Assembly: GCA_963921935.1 (NCBI GenBank)
Contig: OY998178.1
Coordinates: 43,330,951 to 43,394,950 of the forward strand
DNA: 64,000 bases
Reading direction: 5' to 3'
From: Galeruca laticollis
Lineage: Eukaryota; Arthropoda; Insecta; Coleoptera; Chrysomelidae
Shown here in pieces: positions 10,627-21,583 of the stretch (positions within the stretch are counted from its first letter, which is position 1; each line of letters starts with the position of its first letter). Position numbers and translations under genes: made by a program. The notes beneath the pieces were generated by a model. That model did no database searches. It saw nothing but the letters and a program-made list of their open reading frames with translations, and was not told where the DNA came from.

Positions 10627-11927
10627 CAGCGCATTCTTGTTTTCTCTCGTTTTAAAGAAGAACACGAGCGTCATCTCAGAATTATTTTGAACGTCTCTCG
10701 TAGTACGGTTTAGTCATTAATCCAGAGATATGCATTTTTGTAGTTGCTGAGATTATACTATTTCTTCTGCTGGCATCCGTACCCCAGAAGAACGAGTTCA
10801 AACAATTAAATATATCCCTCCACCATAAACAGCAAAAGGTCTTCGCCGATTCTTAGTAATGCTGATTTTGTATCGCAAATGTATTCCTCATGCCTCCGAA
10901 TACGTACCTCCTTTGCATAACGCATTAATTAATCCACTTCTGAAAGGTTATCAATCGATAGACTGGACACCTGAATTAGAAGAAGCTTTCTCAGAATACA
11001 AAACCTGCATTTTTTCCTGCTTCACTTTTGGTCGACCCTCGTATCGGTGTAGAACTTGGTTAATTCACAGATGCTTCAAATTATTCTGTTGAAGCATGTT
11101 TACAGCTGCTCGTTGATGATGTTTGGCCACCACTTGCATTCTTTTCAAAGAAAATGCCTTCGAAAGAAAGTTCTTGACCTGCTCACTATCGTGAACTTCT
11201 TGCTATATATGCTGCAATTCAGCACTTTCATCATATGTTAGAAGGATATCCGTTCACGATCTACAGAGATCACAAGCTGTTGGTTTACGCTTCTCAACTA
11301 AAACGTGAAAAATTTCCAACAGTTCAACTCAACCAACTCTCTTTCATCTCGGAATTTTCAACGGACATTCAATGCATTAAAGGTGCCGATAATATTGTTG
11401 CTGACACCCTTTCCTGGATTCAAGCTATTCCTGCACCACTTCATTACGAGTTACGGTTCAAATCCCAAAAAGTAGACGAAGAACTCATGGAGATTATTCA
11501 AGAAAATTCTTCTCTTCACATGGAACTACTTCCAATTTCTGGATCCTCACTTACTATGTTTTGTGATACATCAACACGAAAACTACCACCTTTCATCACA
11601 CCTTCATTCCGACACCTCGTTTTCAATCAACATCATATCTTGAGACAATGCTTCACTCAAGTTCATTAACGACCGATTCGTTTGACCTCCGATGAGCAAA
11701 GATTGTCGAAATTGGGCTCGTGCTTGCAATGAACGTTAACGATCGAAGATTTATCGTAACCTTCATGCTCCTCTTGGAAATTTCAAAACTCTGACACAGA
11801 GATTTTCTCTTATCCACATCGATCTGATTGGACCACTTATCCACATGCACATTATTCTCGATATTGCTTCACTGTCATCGATCGTTTTACGCGATGGCCC
11901 GAGGTTTATCCTTTACAGAATATAAGT
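10627..11927 (+). pseudogene. Gypsy RT end, RNase H and integrase N-terminal part
   Basis: Homology resumes with ILVFSRFKEEHERHLRIIL. The connection shows RKCIPHASEYVPPLHNAL and WTPELEEAF. RNase H follows in other frames (HMLEGYPFTIYRDHKLL, then KGADNIVADTLS). The integrase zinc and core regions appear after 11640, with HIHIDLIGPL (first catalytic Asp) and CFTVIDRFTRWPEVYPLQN. Multiple stops and frameshifts. The block ends at 11930, where the inserted DNA transposon duplicates GCA. Confidence 0.8.
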
Positions 11928-12717
11928 GCACCCAACAAACCAAACGCCATCGGAAAACATACGGCCGCCAGTCGGCACGCACGGTACTCTGGTGGCTGAA
12001 GTAGCCATGATCTAGACCTCCGTCGGCCCAGTTCGGATATACCGTTCCTAATGTACAAAGAATCGGGTTTTACTCGGCAACTTAACGGCAAACCGACAGC
12101 GGCTGTTATGTTTCCGGGCCGGAAGTGGCTACTCCTCGGACACTCGCTATCGGGAGACCATATTACGTGCCAAAACTGATCCGCAGGATGTTTTGCTGGC
12201 TATATCCGACTTCCGGTCGCGTTCGGTTAGCAAGCCGTAAAGGGATACCAAATTATTCGCGTTTAAATTTCGCGCCGCATCATTTGACGGCCATTTTGCT
12301 TATATTTTGTATTTTTGTGAGGTTATTGTTTATTGTTGTGTTGTGTTACTCAACTCTTACTCGTAAACTAGGAAAAAAGAGTCTTGTCTTATGTTGTTTA
12401 TATATTTGGTGCTGATTTGGATATAGTATCATGAATCGTGCTGCCGTGATAATACTCGTAGATTATCAATTATATTATTTGATCATTTTTGTGTTTCTCC
12501 GCTGCCAGTTAATTTATTGTTATTTCAAGAAAATGTAGGCAGAAGACAAGTGTAAAAATAAATAATGTCTCAGTCGCATTTACAAAATAATTTGTAAGTA
12601 GAAGTCTGAAGTATCTTATGGTACAAGTGATTAATGTAACAATCTCAAGCAAATGTTACTTAGCTTAAATTTTAAAAGATGTTAGTTTGCTGAATTCTAT
12701 TTTAACCTATATAATTA

Positions 12718-13277
12718 TGGCGTCTGGACATAAAATAAGTAGGAGACAAGAGCGGCGTTTGATTGCCACGCAAATGTAATCAATATTAAGTGATTTTATT
12801 TCTATAAACGAGGCTTTGAGATCTGAATGTTCAGAGCCCAAGACAGAATCTTCAATCTGTGCATCTCATTTCGAACAAGATGTTGTCTATAATTCCCCAA
12901 GTAATTCCCAATATGATCCTAATTTGGAGACACAATCTAAAACTTCCAGCATGACTTCTAACATTTCTAACTCCAGTTTCATTGATAGTCACCGATTAGC
13001 TCAATCCAGTGACTGTATTGAAGCACAGGCAGGGCCTTCAACAGAAAGTGTGTTATCAGAGACAAAGTTTGATTACATATTTAGCTCAGATTCTGAATCT
13101 GATATCGAGAAATCTAACAATGAGCATGGCAAAACAGATAATAAGAATAAAACTGACCCAATTCGCTCAAAAATGCCCCAGATAGAGCAGGACGAAGAGC
13201 CAATCGAAAAAGTAGAAAATAAGAGATTTATTGTATGTATTTATAGATTTTTATTTCAGGCGATTAGTCTATTTTAA
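12718..13277 (+). pseudogene. Unrecognised ORF pieces of the unclassified transposon
   Basis: A possible N-terminus, MASGHKISRRQERRLIATQM, ends in a stop at 12778. The same frame then runs open to 13277. It is rich in Ser, Glu and Asp and includes ICASHF, which vaguely recalls a THAP-type C-x2-H, and a low-complexity acidic stretch FSSDSESDIEKSNNE. No family could be assigned. The frame ends about 75 bp before the LINE inserted at 13353. Confidence 0.4.
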
Positions 13278-13353
13278 TTTGTTACTTTACTTAATTATAA
13301 ATTAAGGTATTTTGTTTTAGTTGTTCAAAACTGTGCCGTTTAATTCTTACTAG

Positions 13354-14043
13354 GGTGAGCTATATGCTATCCTACAAGCCTTCAAACATGTCCAACTACT
13401 TGCAAATACACACATAGCCATATGCACAGACTCATTATCCTCCATCCATTCCATTAAAAATACATTTACTAACCACCCCCTTGTCCAAGATATACACGAC
13501 ATATATCAACAACTAAGAAGACAAAATACAACAGTTACAATAACATGGGTCCCATCTCATGTTGGGATTATTGGGAACGAAAAAGCCGATTGCCTTGCCA
13601 AAGAAGCTTCCTCAACTGCTACTACCACGGTGAATCTTCAGCTCTGTAATGACTTAAAAGCTAGCCTGAAAAAAACCATTCGTTACAACTGGCAAATTCA
13701 CTGGAGTCAAATTATGTGTTCACTGCGTGAAATTCAACCAATATTGAATCAGTTTACTTGTCCCGACCTATCTAGGAAAAATATGGCTGTCATACGAAGA
13801 TTACGTATAGGTCATACTAGACTTACACATGGTTACCTAATGTCATCGTCACCCCAGCCGAACTGTCAGTATTGCCCCGTAAAACTCAGCATCAAACATA
13901 TCCTCGTTGAATGTCCATACTTCACCCCAAGACGTCTACAACTAGGAATACATACAAACTACTCGGAGATCCTAAATAGTGATAATCAAGTGCGCAAAGT
14001 GATCAAGTTCCTAGAGGAAGAACAACTTATTAACAGAATTTAA
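13354..14043 (+). CDS. LINE ORF2 C-terminus: RNase H domain and zinc knuckle (partial)
   Basis: The frame is open from the truncation point to the stop at 14041-14043. RNase H motifs are GELYAILQAF (catalytic Glu), ICTDSLSSI (Asp) and WVPSHVGIIGNEKADCLAK (His and final Asp). Downstream are MAVIRRLRIGHTRLTHGY and a C-x2-C...H...C knuckle (NCQYCPVK, then HILVECPYF), the usual tail of I/R1/Loa-like LINEs. The RT and endonuclease are missing because of 5' truncation, so it is dead as an element despite an uninterrupted frame. Confidence 0.88.
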   Translation, partial: GELYAILQAFKHVQLLANTHIAICTDSLSSIHSIKNTFTNHPLVQDIHDIYQQLRRQNTTVTITWVPSHVGIIGNEKADCLAKEASSTATTTVNLQLCNDLKASLKKTIRYNWQIHWSQIMCSLREIQPILNQFTCPDLSRKNMAVIRRLRIGHTRLTHGYLMSSSPQPNCQYCPVKLSIKHILVECPYFTPRRLQLGIHTNYSEILNSDNQVRKVIKFLEEEQLINRI

Positions 14044-14651
14044 TCAAAAAAAAAACTCCATTTAAATATCATATCATGTAATCCCATATTCATGTTAGTT
14101 TTAACCCTCAACTGGAAACACGTGAAAGTAGTGCGCTATGAGTAACACACGTCTGACAGGCGCAACCCAGGAAAATTGGTTATTTTAGGGCATCTTTAAA
14201 AAGATTAAGTGTCTATAAACAGTTTTATTCATTTACTACAATTAATAATGATATTTTAAGAATTACTTGTAATATTGTTTACACACAAAGATCTGATAAC
14301 CTAATTATAAAAAATATACAGAGGTTACAATATAGTTCTTAAAATATTCGTCATACATTTGTTTCATTTTTTTAAAAAAATATCAAAAAAATTAAATAAA
14401 ACTTAAAAGTTAAAAACTATAAACATCGAATTTAAAAAACAAAGTAATAAAAGTTAAAATATATAGGTATAATAATTATTTGTAAAAATGCAAAAGTAAT
14501 AATTAAAATAGGAAAAAAAAATAACATGAGGCTGTGAACCTTACTTTGCACACATTATGGGGATTACTCTTTAGCTTCTTTTACAATTTACTTATTTTAA
14601 AATTTCAATAAAGAGTTAAATTTAATCGGTAAACAAAAGGCACAACACACT

Positions 14652-16571
14652 TTAAATTACACTTGGTGCACATTCGTTGCAAACTTTTTTTGAACACTCT
14701 AGGCAAACTGGGTTCTCACACTTGATACACTTATACGCGGTTTGCCTTCTTTTTTCGTATGAGCAGTACCTACAAGTTTTCCTTTTGGGAAGCCTATCCG
14801 TTATTTCCCTCGTTCCGGCTGGCACTTGGTCTTCAACGCCCAAAATTTCCTTAACAATTTTCGTTAGGCAATCTGGAAGGTTCAGAATTGTGAGTCTTCG
14901 CTCAAGTTGTTTTCTGATCAATACATTCGCGAGGTTGTGGATAAAATCAAACCTCATGATCACGGGCGTATCATCGTAACTTGCATATATAATTCCTGCG
15001 TTGACGAGGCTCACTGCGATCATGTTATAAAATATAGTAAGAGGCCAACGTCTGGAACGCCTATTTGGCGAGTAATTCGCAATTATTTTATCTAAATTAT
15101 CCACACCAGATTTCGTGGAATTATAAAAGCTTATTATTTCAGGCTTATTGTTACTGGTGTCAGTGTACTTTGATCTATGCATCGATGATGTCAGGATGAC
15201 AGCTTTGTTGGGCTTCGGAACATATGAAAGTAGTGTAGCCTCTTCTGAAAACCCGTATAGGCTGGATCCTACTTGTCGCTTCTTGTCTGCCTTGAATTCC
15301 GGTGGAATTTCTTTTTTGTTGGATCTCAATGTACCAACGTATGTTAATTCCATTTTTTCCAGTTCTCTTATAACCTCTAACGAGGAGAACCAATTGTCCG
15401 CAGTTACGTTACGTCTCGATTTCGCGATCGGTTTGCAAAGCCGAATGACACTTTGCGTCGGTTTTGCAAGTTGTCTTTCTTCTGGAGACAAAGTTTGTCC
15501 GTCACTGTCTTTGCCCATGTATAGGTATGCATTATAAAGGTAAGATGTATGGGCGTCAGTTAGGCACATAATTTTCAAACCATATTTAGCCGGTTTGTTT
15601 GGCATGTATATGCGGAACTGACATCTTCCTCGAAATGGGACAAGCATTTCATCGATGCAGGCGTGGTTCCCTATTTCAAATGCTTTCTGGCAGTTGTCTA
15701 TAAATTCATAGAACAAAGAAGAAATGGGAGCAGCGGGATCAGTCTTGCTTCGTTCTTTTCTTGATGTTACATCATCGAATCGTAGTGCCAGAAGAAGTGT
15801 AAGACACCTCTTGAGCGACATAACTCCTCGAAAAATTGGACGACCTGAAGGCCCAGTTGAGAAAAGCGAAGAAAGGTCTTCCTTCCCAGATTTAAATATT
15901 GCGCACAACATCATTAGTCCAATAAGAGCCTCTATTTCAATCACATCAGTGTCTTTATAGTTCGGGGATTGTTTCTCCTTTATTTTCTCCCGCATTTTTT
16001 CCAACTTTTTATTAGTCCAAATGACCACTTCTTTGATGATATCTTCATCGAACAAAAGTCGCCAAACTTCTTCAATTTGAGGATTTTTGCCAAGGGATTT
16101 TGAACTTGGCCTCAAAGCTGGAAGTTTCATTTTCATTAAATTTCGTACGGGAGTTTTTGTTGATTTTGGTTCTTCGGAACTCCAGGTGTAACATCTTTTT
16201 TTCCCGTAAAAATAATTTGGTTCTTCTTCGACATCTTCAGATTCCTCTTCATCGTCAATCAGATTCTCATCCCTGCATTTTTTTCTTTTCCTAGTCACCC
16301 TTCTTGCAGGTGGGGATTGAACATTAACCTCTGAAATTTCATTGACTTCTTCTAAAATTTCTCTTTCGTCTTCGTCTGAAATTTGTGGATCGTCTTCAGT
16401 GTCAGTTTCATGTTCAGAGACTTCTATATGATCGTCAACTCTAAAAGAATCATCTGAACCAAAGTCTTCGTCACTTGGTGGTTCTTCCTCTTGTGGCAGG
16501 AGGACCATTGCCATAATTTTCTTTGTTCTAGCAGAAAACATTGCTGAAACACAGTAGACAAAAAACAACAA
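14652..16571 (-). CDS. piggyBac transposase, intact frame and catalytic triad
   Basis: Up to 639 aa; the true start may be the first Met, Met11 or Met20, all before the acidic N-terminus (QEEEPPSDEDFGSDDS). DDE residues are all present: HACIDEMLVPFRG, NVTADNWFSSLE and KSGVDNLDK, followed by RRSRRWPL. The C-terminal cysteine-rich finger is complete, with CRYCSYEKRR, CIKCENPVC and CSKKVCNEC. A basic stretch RRVTRKRKKCR near residue 90 may be a nuclear signal. Reaction: cut-and-paste at TTAA. Of the four piggyBac copies here, only this one looks able to encode an active enzyme. Confidence 0.93.
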   Translation of the reverse strand: MLFFVYCVSAMFSARTKKIMAMVLLPQEEEPPSDEDFGSDDSFRVDDHIEVSEHETDTEDDPQISDEDEREILEEVNEISEVNVQSPPARRVTRKRKKCRDENLIDDEEESEDVEEEPNYFYGKKRCYTWSSEEPKSTKTPVRNLMKMKLPALRPSSKSLGKNPQIEEVWRLLFDEDIIKEVVIWTNKKLEKMREKIKEKQSPNYKDTDVIEIEALIGLMMLCAIFKSGKEDLSSLFSTGPSGRPIFRGVMSLKRCLTLLLALRFDDVTSRKERSKTDPAAPISSLFYEFIDNCQKAFEIGNHACIDEMLVPFRGRCQFRIYMPNKPAKYGLKIMCLTDAHTSYLYNAYLYMGKDSDGQTLSPEERQLAKPTQSVIRLCKPIAKSRRNVTADNWFSSLEVIRELEKMELTYVGTLRSNKKEIPPEFKADKKRQVGSSLYGFSEEATLLSYVPKPNKAVILTSSMHRSKYTDTSNNKPEIISFYNSTKSGVDNLDKIIANYSPNRRSRRWPLTIFYNMIAVSLVNAGIIYASYDDTPVIMRFDFIHNLANVLIRKQLERRLTILNLPDCLTKIVKEILGVEDQVPAGTREITDRLPKRKTCRYCSYEKRRQTAYKCIKCENPVCLECSKKVCNECAPSVI

Positions 16572-16804
16572 TACTAAGATAGATCTAAAGAAAAAGTTTA
16601 TAAATTTTACAATATAAAATTATAATACAAAATATGAATTATCAACACTAAATCGGTTAAAATATTTTTCAAATATAAAAAACAGAAGGACAGGATTGAA
16701 ATTGTAAATATAAAGTTCAAGAAAGGAAGAAAAAACTAAAATACCAAGTCTAGCAATGATTCCAATATAGTATTTCGAGAATCTAAAACAAATAATATAA
16801 CGTT

Positions 16805-16920
16805 ATTGGTAACACACGTCTCAAAGACGTGTATAAATATCCCGACTACTAGTAACATACGTCTCCGAGACGAACACAACTAAGTACATTACATGTAACA
16901 TGCATCTCACAGACATAGTG
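16805..16920. repeat. Subterminal repeats of piggyBac 2
   Basis: GTAACACACGTCTC, GTAACATACGTCTCCGAGACG and a weaker GTAACATGCATCTC-AGAC follow each other at roughly 50-bp spacing. Related copies lie near both termini (GAGTAACACACGTCTGAC at 14139; CGTCTCTCAGACGTATGTTAC at 17076). The palindromic CGTCT-n-AGACG core suggests transposase binding sites. No function is shown. Confidence 0.7.
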
Positions 16921-18089
16921 GTTTTTAGTAAATTTATCATAAAAATTACAAAAAAAAATGCACTTACCTCAAACAACTTGAGTCCTTGTTGCCGGTAAAC
17001 ACACAAGGTATACACTGAAGGAGAGGTTGCACTTGCAGCGCTAAGTCGACCTGTGGCAAATTTCGTAACTAGCTGCGTCTCTCAGACGTATGTTACCAGT
17101 TGAGGGTTAAGCTATCAGTTTTGACTTACATTATGTTATGTAATTTTTGTCTGTATTGTACCTCGTGCTAATGGCCATAGCTGTCTTATGCACGTTAATT
17201 TAAATAAAAAAAAAAAAATCTTACTATTAAAATCTTGTTGTTTATTTGTTTTATATATCTACATTCTGTCATATGATATGGGAACTATGATAAATATGTA
17301 CAAATATTTTTTGTTGTTATTTTAATGTGTATAATTTCCTAGCCGATTATTCTATAATAATTTGTTGCTGATTTTAATATAAATAAGATGGTTTTTTCGT
17401 TAAATTTCTTGTAAGTACGTATTTTATGTATAAAATGTACACATTTTCCGTTCCTTATTAGTTATATATTGGGAAAACTTATTTTTTGCATTTGTTTTAA
17501 AAGAATGTTGATATATTGACATTACTCTTCTTGTTGTGTAACTAATAAATGGTCTAATGTTTTTTTAAAAAGTGCTTTATTATACAAAGTACAAGTTTAG
17601 ATTTTATTATGAAAAAATTTTAGACATCTTTTTTTATCAATACCATAGCAAGGGATGCTTCCCTGAATCTCTGTCATGCATTTTTAAATGTTTTTTTTTC
17701 ACAATTGCTAAAATAATTTCTCTGTTAATTTGAAATTCCAATTTTTATTTGATGCATCTATATACAAAAACATTATTATAACCTTTCACATGTTGTTTTG
17801 CTGATTTTCAATATTAACATAGTTGAGCTAAAAATATCAATTTTATACATAATAAAATACAATTATCATTTCTTTCGCTTAATAAAGGGTATTCAATAAT
17901 TATCACATGGTCACAGTCGCTTATGGATAACAAACCATATTTTATTGAACAGCCGATAGAAAGTTTATCATAAGAAAAACATTTCTCAATCAAATACAAA
18001 TATTTTGAGCGTCTGCGCATATTCGTCTGGCCGATAAATGGTGGCTTACAAGAGGATTGCCCCTTTGCGAGCCACCGATGGACTGCCGT

Positions 18090-18165
18090 GCACTTACCGG
18101 CTATCTACCATCGGCCCGTCGTCGGTTTTACCGGCTATCTACCATCGGCCCGTCATCGGTTATTC
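18090..18165 (+). repeat. Tandem duplication of a ~36-bp GC-rich unit
   Basis: TTACCGGCTATCTACC followed by ATCGGCCCGTCGTCGG appears twice in a row, the second with one change (ATCGG for GTCGG). It lies in the GC-rich right end of the unclassified transposon. Confidence 0.8.
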
Positions 18166-18334
18166 AAAGGCGTTGCCGAGGTTGAATGGTTGGCTAGCCT
18201 ACTCTTAGCCACCTTACGGCCTGGCGGACATGCCCTACCTACACGCCGAGCCGGAAGCTGTAAGCGGGCCGAATGCGGCATTTCGGCAAACCACTTTCGT
18301 CCCATTATCGGACCAGCCAGTCTGTGTTTGTTAG

Positions 18335-19110
18335 GCAGATACTGTGATTCACGCTCTTTTGGGTTGATGGATATCTAATTTTAGTTTTCCTCAACCTATA
18401 ACCTCACACCGTGGCGCTCAATTTACTTCTAATGTTTTCAAAAATTTCGTAAACATTTTTGGAATTCGCCATAATCTCACTACAAGCTGGCATCCTGCAG
18501 CAAATCGATTAGTCCAGCGTTTCCATCGTCACTTAAAAGCTGCAACAATGACTCATTCCGACATCGATTGGGTTGATCCTTTGCCCCTTGTATTACTTGG
18601 AATTCGTTTAGTTTTTAAAGAGGATATCACGGCTACTTCCTCTGAGATGGTCAATGGAGAAATTCTACGTTTACCTTTTGAACTGTTCTCTTCAAATCTT
18701 GAAAACAAGAATCTCGACGATACAAGCAACTTTCTCTCAAGCTTAAGGGAGTTCATGTCACGCTTACGATTCACTCCAGCATCAAGACATTGTCAACCTG
18801 CCGTTTTCGTCTTCAAGGATCAAGGAACTCTCGAAATGGAGTAATGTTTTTTTTTGAAAAAAGGACCCTTTCTAAAAGCACTTCAACTACCATACACTGG
18901 TCCATACGAAATCATTGATCCAGACGAAAAGACTATGACACTCTTGATGTCCATCGATTGAGTGAAACCAGCGTTTATTTTACAAGATAAAGTTTTAACA
19001 CACGTTTATGTTTCTGTTCCAAAAGATGCTCCTATTTCCATACCTGCTATTGAAGATGTACCTGAAGAACCCGAATATACAACACGGTAAGGCAGAAGAG
19101 TTCGATTTAT
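18335..19110 (+). pseudogene. Gypsy integrase C-terminal part, catalytic residues lost
   Basis: The translation runs from a VIHALLG-stop-WISNF block through HRGAQFTSNVFKNF and HPAANRLVQRFHRHLKAA to LPLVLLGIRLVFKEDI. Two catalytic positions are changed: the Asp of the usual T-D-R-G is His (TSHRG), and the Glu of the usual V-E-R-F-H is Gln (LVQRFH). A stop at 18842 and a frameshift precede the end region (LPYTGPYEIIDPDEKT). The copy is dead. Confidence 0.82.
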
Positions 19111-19169
19111 GAAAACTTTGAATTTTTAGCTGAATTCTCTTCTAATGGGGCAGTGAGGCGGTTTAGATC

Positions 19170-20320
19170 CTAGAATCGATAAGGATTGAAAAATGAGTAA
19201 CTGTCAACTAGTCAGCATTATTATTTTATAATATATTCACAAATAAACTTTATATAAATAGAACATATTCTGTACAACAATCACATCTAATTACCTATAT
19301 ATTCCTCGATACTAAAGTGCCAATAAATGAAATCACGATGTTCGAAATCGACCAAACGACTAGGAAGAAGGTCGAAGTTAAGTTAGATTTGGTTACTACT
19401 TAAGTATACCCACTGTATAGGATCACTATGTACCAACTTATATGTGAAGCTTATGACATATTGTTGAAATAAATTGTCATCTTTTTGTTTCGATAAAGAT
19501 AATTATAAATCAATAGATATTTCATAGTTGTTTCTTATTCCTTTTTACGTTAAGAGTTTCCACTCGCATTCATGAAAACAAATAAAGTTCACTGTTATGG
19601 TAATTGTAATTTTCAGCTACAAACATGTATATGAGTAGCTAATTTGAAATTCAACTGAAAACGTACAGTCATTAAATTTGCATTTTAAAATAAATTTCAG
19701 TGAGGAAAAATACCTCGATGTTTGAGGGTCCATTCAGCTTCAGTCTCGCTTGAAAGTTTTTGTCGTCATTCAAAGACGAAAAATGAGACGTGTAAAATAT
19801 GAGGCTAGTATGTATAGGCATATATTTTCCAAATTTTCATATTTTGCTTTATATCTTCCGACAAGAAGATTTACGGAACATTTATCAGTTTTAAATACAT
19901 TCATAATCCTTTTTTGGTTGTAAAATACTCAGTGGCATTCTTTTGAAATAGATGAATAACAATATGATTATACAATGAGCTTGCAAAATATTATTACATC
20001 CATACTTGTCGGTAATGGGGAGATGCTGTGACCACATATTCAATACCAGTTCAACTAAACAGCAAAATCGATGTTTTCAGTGTGAAATTCTTGTTACTAA
20101 ACCACTTAGGCACATTTACACGTGATTAACCTTACATGTTCCCTGTAGACGCAAGATATTTGATATCCAATAACTGTAAACATTAAAGGTAACATTTTCA
20201 ATTATGGGAAAACATGTCCAATATCTGATTTTTAATTTTTTAGGCTTCAGACCGTTATTGTCCAAACGTTTATTTTGGAATAAGTAAGTGTTTACTTAAT
20301 TATTAATCTATTTAATTGAC
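19170..20320. other. Non-coding stretch
   Basis: No gene recognised. The start may hold remains of the Gypsy 3' LTR. From about 20165 there are pogo-like end motifs (CCAATAACTG and GTCCAATATCTG). Confidence 0.4.
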
Positions 20321-20819
20321 AATGTCGAAGCAGCCCAATTACGATTCCACCCAAATTGATAAAGCTCTCCAGGAACTGTAAGAAACAAAAGTATCTGTTA
20401 GTAAGATAGCTATTCCAAAGTCTACCATTCATTTTGAATTAAAACATCCTGATGTTAGGGAAAATTTTGGGCCTGCGCCAGTTTTAACTAAGCACGAGGA
20501 ATATAAACTAGTTCAATAGATTTCTAAACTGGGCAAAAAGGTTTTCCTAGAAAAATAGAGGATTTGGTTTCAAGTGTAAAAAAATTTTTAGAGGCCTAAC
20601 AAAGGAAAAATCCATTTAAAAATAAACGTCCTGGAAATGGTGGGATAAAAGCTTTTCTTCTACAAAATCCCTGAGTGACACACAGACAAAGTGAAGTAGT
20701 ATCTTCAACAGGCGCGTGCGTAACTGAATCCGATATATGTAAATGGTTCGGTGATATTGAAGATTATTTTAATAATAAAAATTTTAACAAGCTGATGAAA
20801 TAAAACTTATAAAACCATC

Positions 20820-21290
20820 ACATTTGCAGGAAATATTTCTAATAATATTTCAAAGATAATATCTTCAGCAACGAATACAACAATTTCTTTTAAAACAGAA
20901 AGTAACGTTAGTACAAAATTGTTAAATGTAAAAACAAAAATACCACTATTAAAGAAGTCAGGTATATATAAACTCAAATGTCTAGAATGTAATGCTGTCT
21001 ATTTGGGTCAGACCCTTAGGAATTTTGAAATACGATACAGTGAGCACTTACGAGCATACAGATTAAAACAACCAGATAAATCCCACTACGCAAAACATCT
21101 ACTTGACACCAATCATTCATTGACACCTAACACAGAACTAGAAGTGCTGCATATTTGTGAAAAGAAACAAGAACTGGACTTCCTTGAAGAACTGGAAATT
21201 AGAAGACATTTAAGAAACCCACAATATGAAGTTGTCAATGAACAGTTAAATCTAGGGAGTTCTCCACTAATAAACTGTCTTCTTGAGTGA
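20820..21290 (+). pseudogene. PLE C-terminus with GIY-YIG endonuclease
   Basis: The frame is open from about 20820 with ITFAGNISNNISKII, the usual linker between PLE reverse transcriptase and nuclease. The nuclease begins SGIYKLKCLECNAVYLGQT (GIY, then YLG in place of YIG, after the PLE-typical C-x2-C). It continues with FEIRYSEHLRAYR (catalytic Arg region) and HYAKHLLDTNHS, and LEELEIRRH supplies the Glu. All recognisable nuclease residues are present, but no reverse transcriptase precedes it, so this is a 5'-truncated copy. Confidence 0.85.
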
Positions 21291-21549
21291 TAATTAAAGA
21301 TCAGCAGATATAGTTGTCCTGGTTTTCTATATCATTGCACAGTTATAATGATCTTAATTGGAAAAATGATATCCAGGATATCACCATAGGGCTAATAATA
21401 TCTAAGCTTCAATATTTGTAATATCACATCTTCTTCTTTTTTTTATAAACATATATTAAGCCAATCACAAGTTAGGTTACTTCTTGGTCTAGCCAAAAAT
21501 AATTACTAAACATCAGGTAGGCATAAAATGAAATGTAACTTCTGTCATT

Positions 21550-21583
21550 CTGACGATGATATTAATTTATCGAAACAATTGTC
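21550..21583 (+). ncRNA. Hammerhead-ribozyme-like core in PLE 3' region
   Basis: CTGACGA (21550-21556) fits CUGANGA. It is followed by a short stem II (GATA...TATC), then GAAA (21572-21575) and a minimal stem III: AC-AATT-GU, ending in GUC (21581-21583), the classical cleavage triplet. The order fits a type I hammerhead with a very short stem III, as reported for Penelope-like elements. Stem I is weak: only two obvious pairs next to the core. Confidence 0.55.

Larger units (their letters stand above)
14105..17106 (-). mobile_element. piggyBac element 2, apparently complete
   Basis: TTAA at 14101-14104 and 17107-17110 flanks inverted termini CCCTCAACTGG (11 bp perfect, then a near-match AAAC/TAAC). 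Length 3002 bp. It sits in the 3' region of the RNase H LINE, which is continuous across it. Inverted subterminal repeats built on ACGTCT/AGACGT occur near both ends. It carries one long transposase frame on the minus strand with all three catalytic Asp residues. Confidence 0.95.
13353..17218 (+). mobile_element. 5'-truncated LINE with RNase H, poly-A tail and 8-bp TSD
   Basis: TCTTACTA occurs directly before the start (13345-13352) and directly after an A-rich tail (17219-17226). The tail is AAATAAA followed by a run of A ending at 17218. Own length is about 860 bp once piggyBac 2 (14105-17106) is removed. This is a textbook 5'-truncated target-primed insertion into the unclassified transposon. 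Confidence 0.9.
11931..18334. mobile_element. Unclassified DNA transposon with 3-bp TSD, inside Gypsy integrase
   Basis: Joining the Gypsy frame across this insert restores integrase order, with GCA present at both junctions (11928-11930 and 18335-18337). The ends are CCCAACAAACC on the left and GTTTGTTAG on the right, imperfect inverted repeats. Both ends are unusually GC-rich compared with the window (11931-12260 and 18030-18340). Without its nested LINE it is about 2.5 kb. A 3-bp TSD and GC-rich subterminal regions fit CACTA/EnSpm or PIF-type elements, but I recognise no transposase. It may be non-autonomous. Confidence 0.6.
8227..19170 (+). mobile_element. Ty3/Gypsy LTR retrotransposon pol, broken by nested insertions
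   Basis: Three separated blocks read as one Gypsy pol: reverse transcriptase (8227-8484), RT end, RNase H and integrase start (10627-11930), and integrase end (18335-19110). The gaps are a LINE fragment and an unclassified DNA transposon. gag and the 5' LTR are absent. A purine-rich AATGGGGCAG at 19145-19154 followed by TGAGG could mark a polypurine tract and the start of a lost or degenerate 3' LTR. No paired LTR was found. Confidence 0.8.

Noticed and set aside
12816..13277. A host protein-coding exon
   Set aside because: It lies wholly inside the GCA-flanked transposon, shows no splice support and has an in-frame stop upstream; more likely transposon-derived.
14677..16294. Several plus-strand ORFs opposite piggyBac 2
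   Set aside because: They are antisense shadows of the intact minus-strand transposase and have no recognisable domain.
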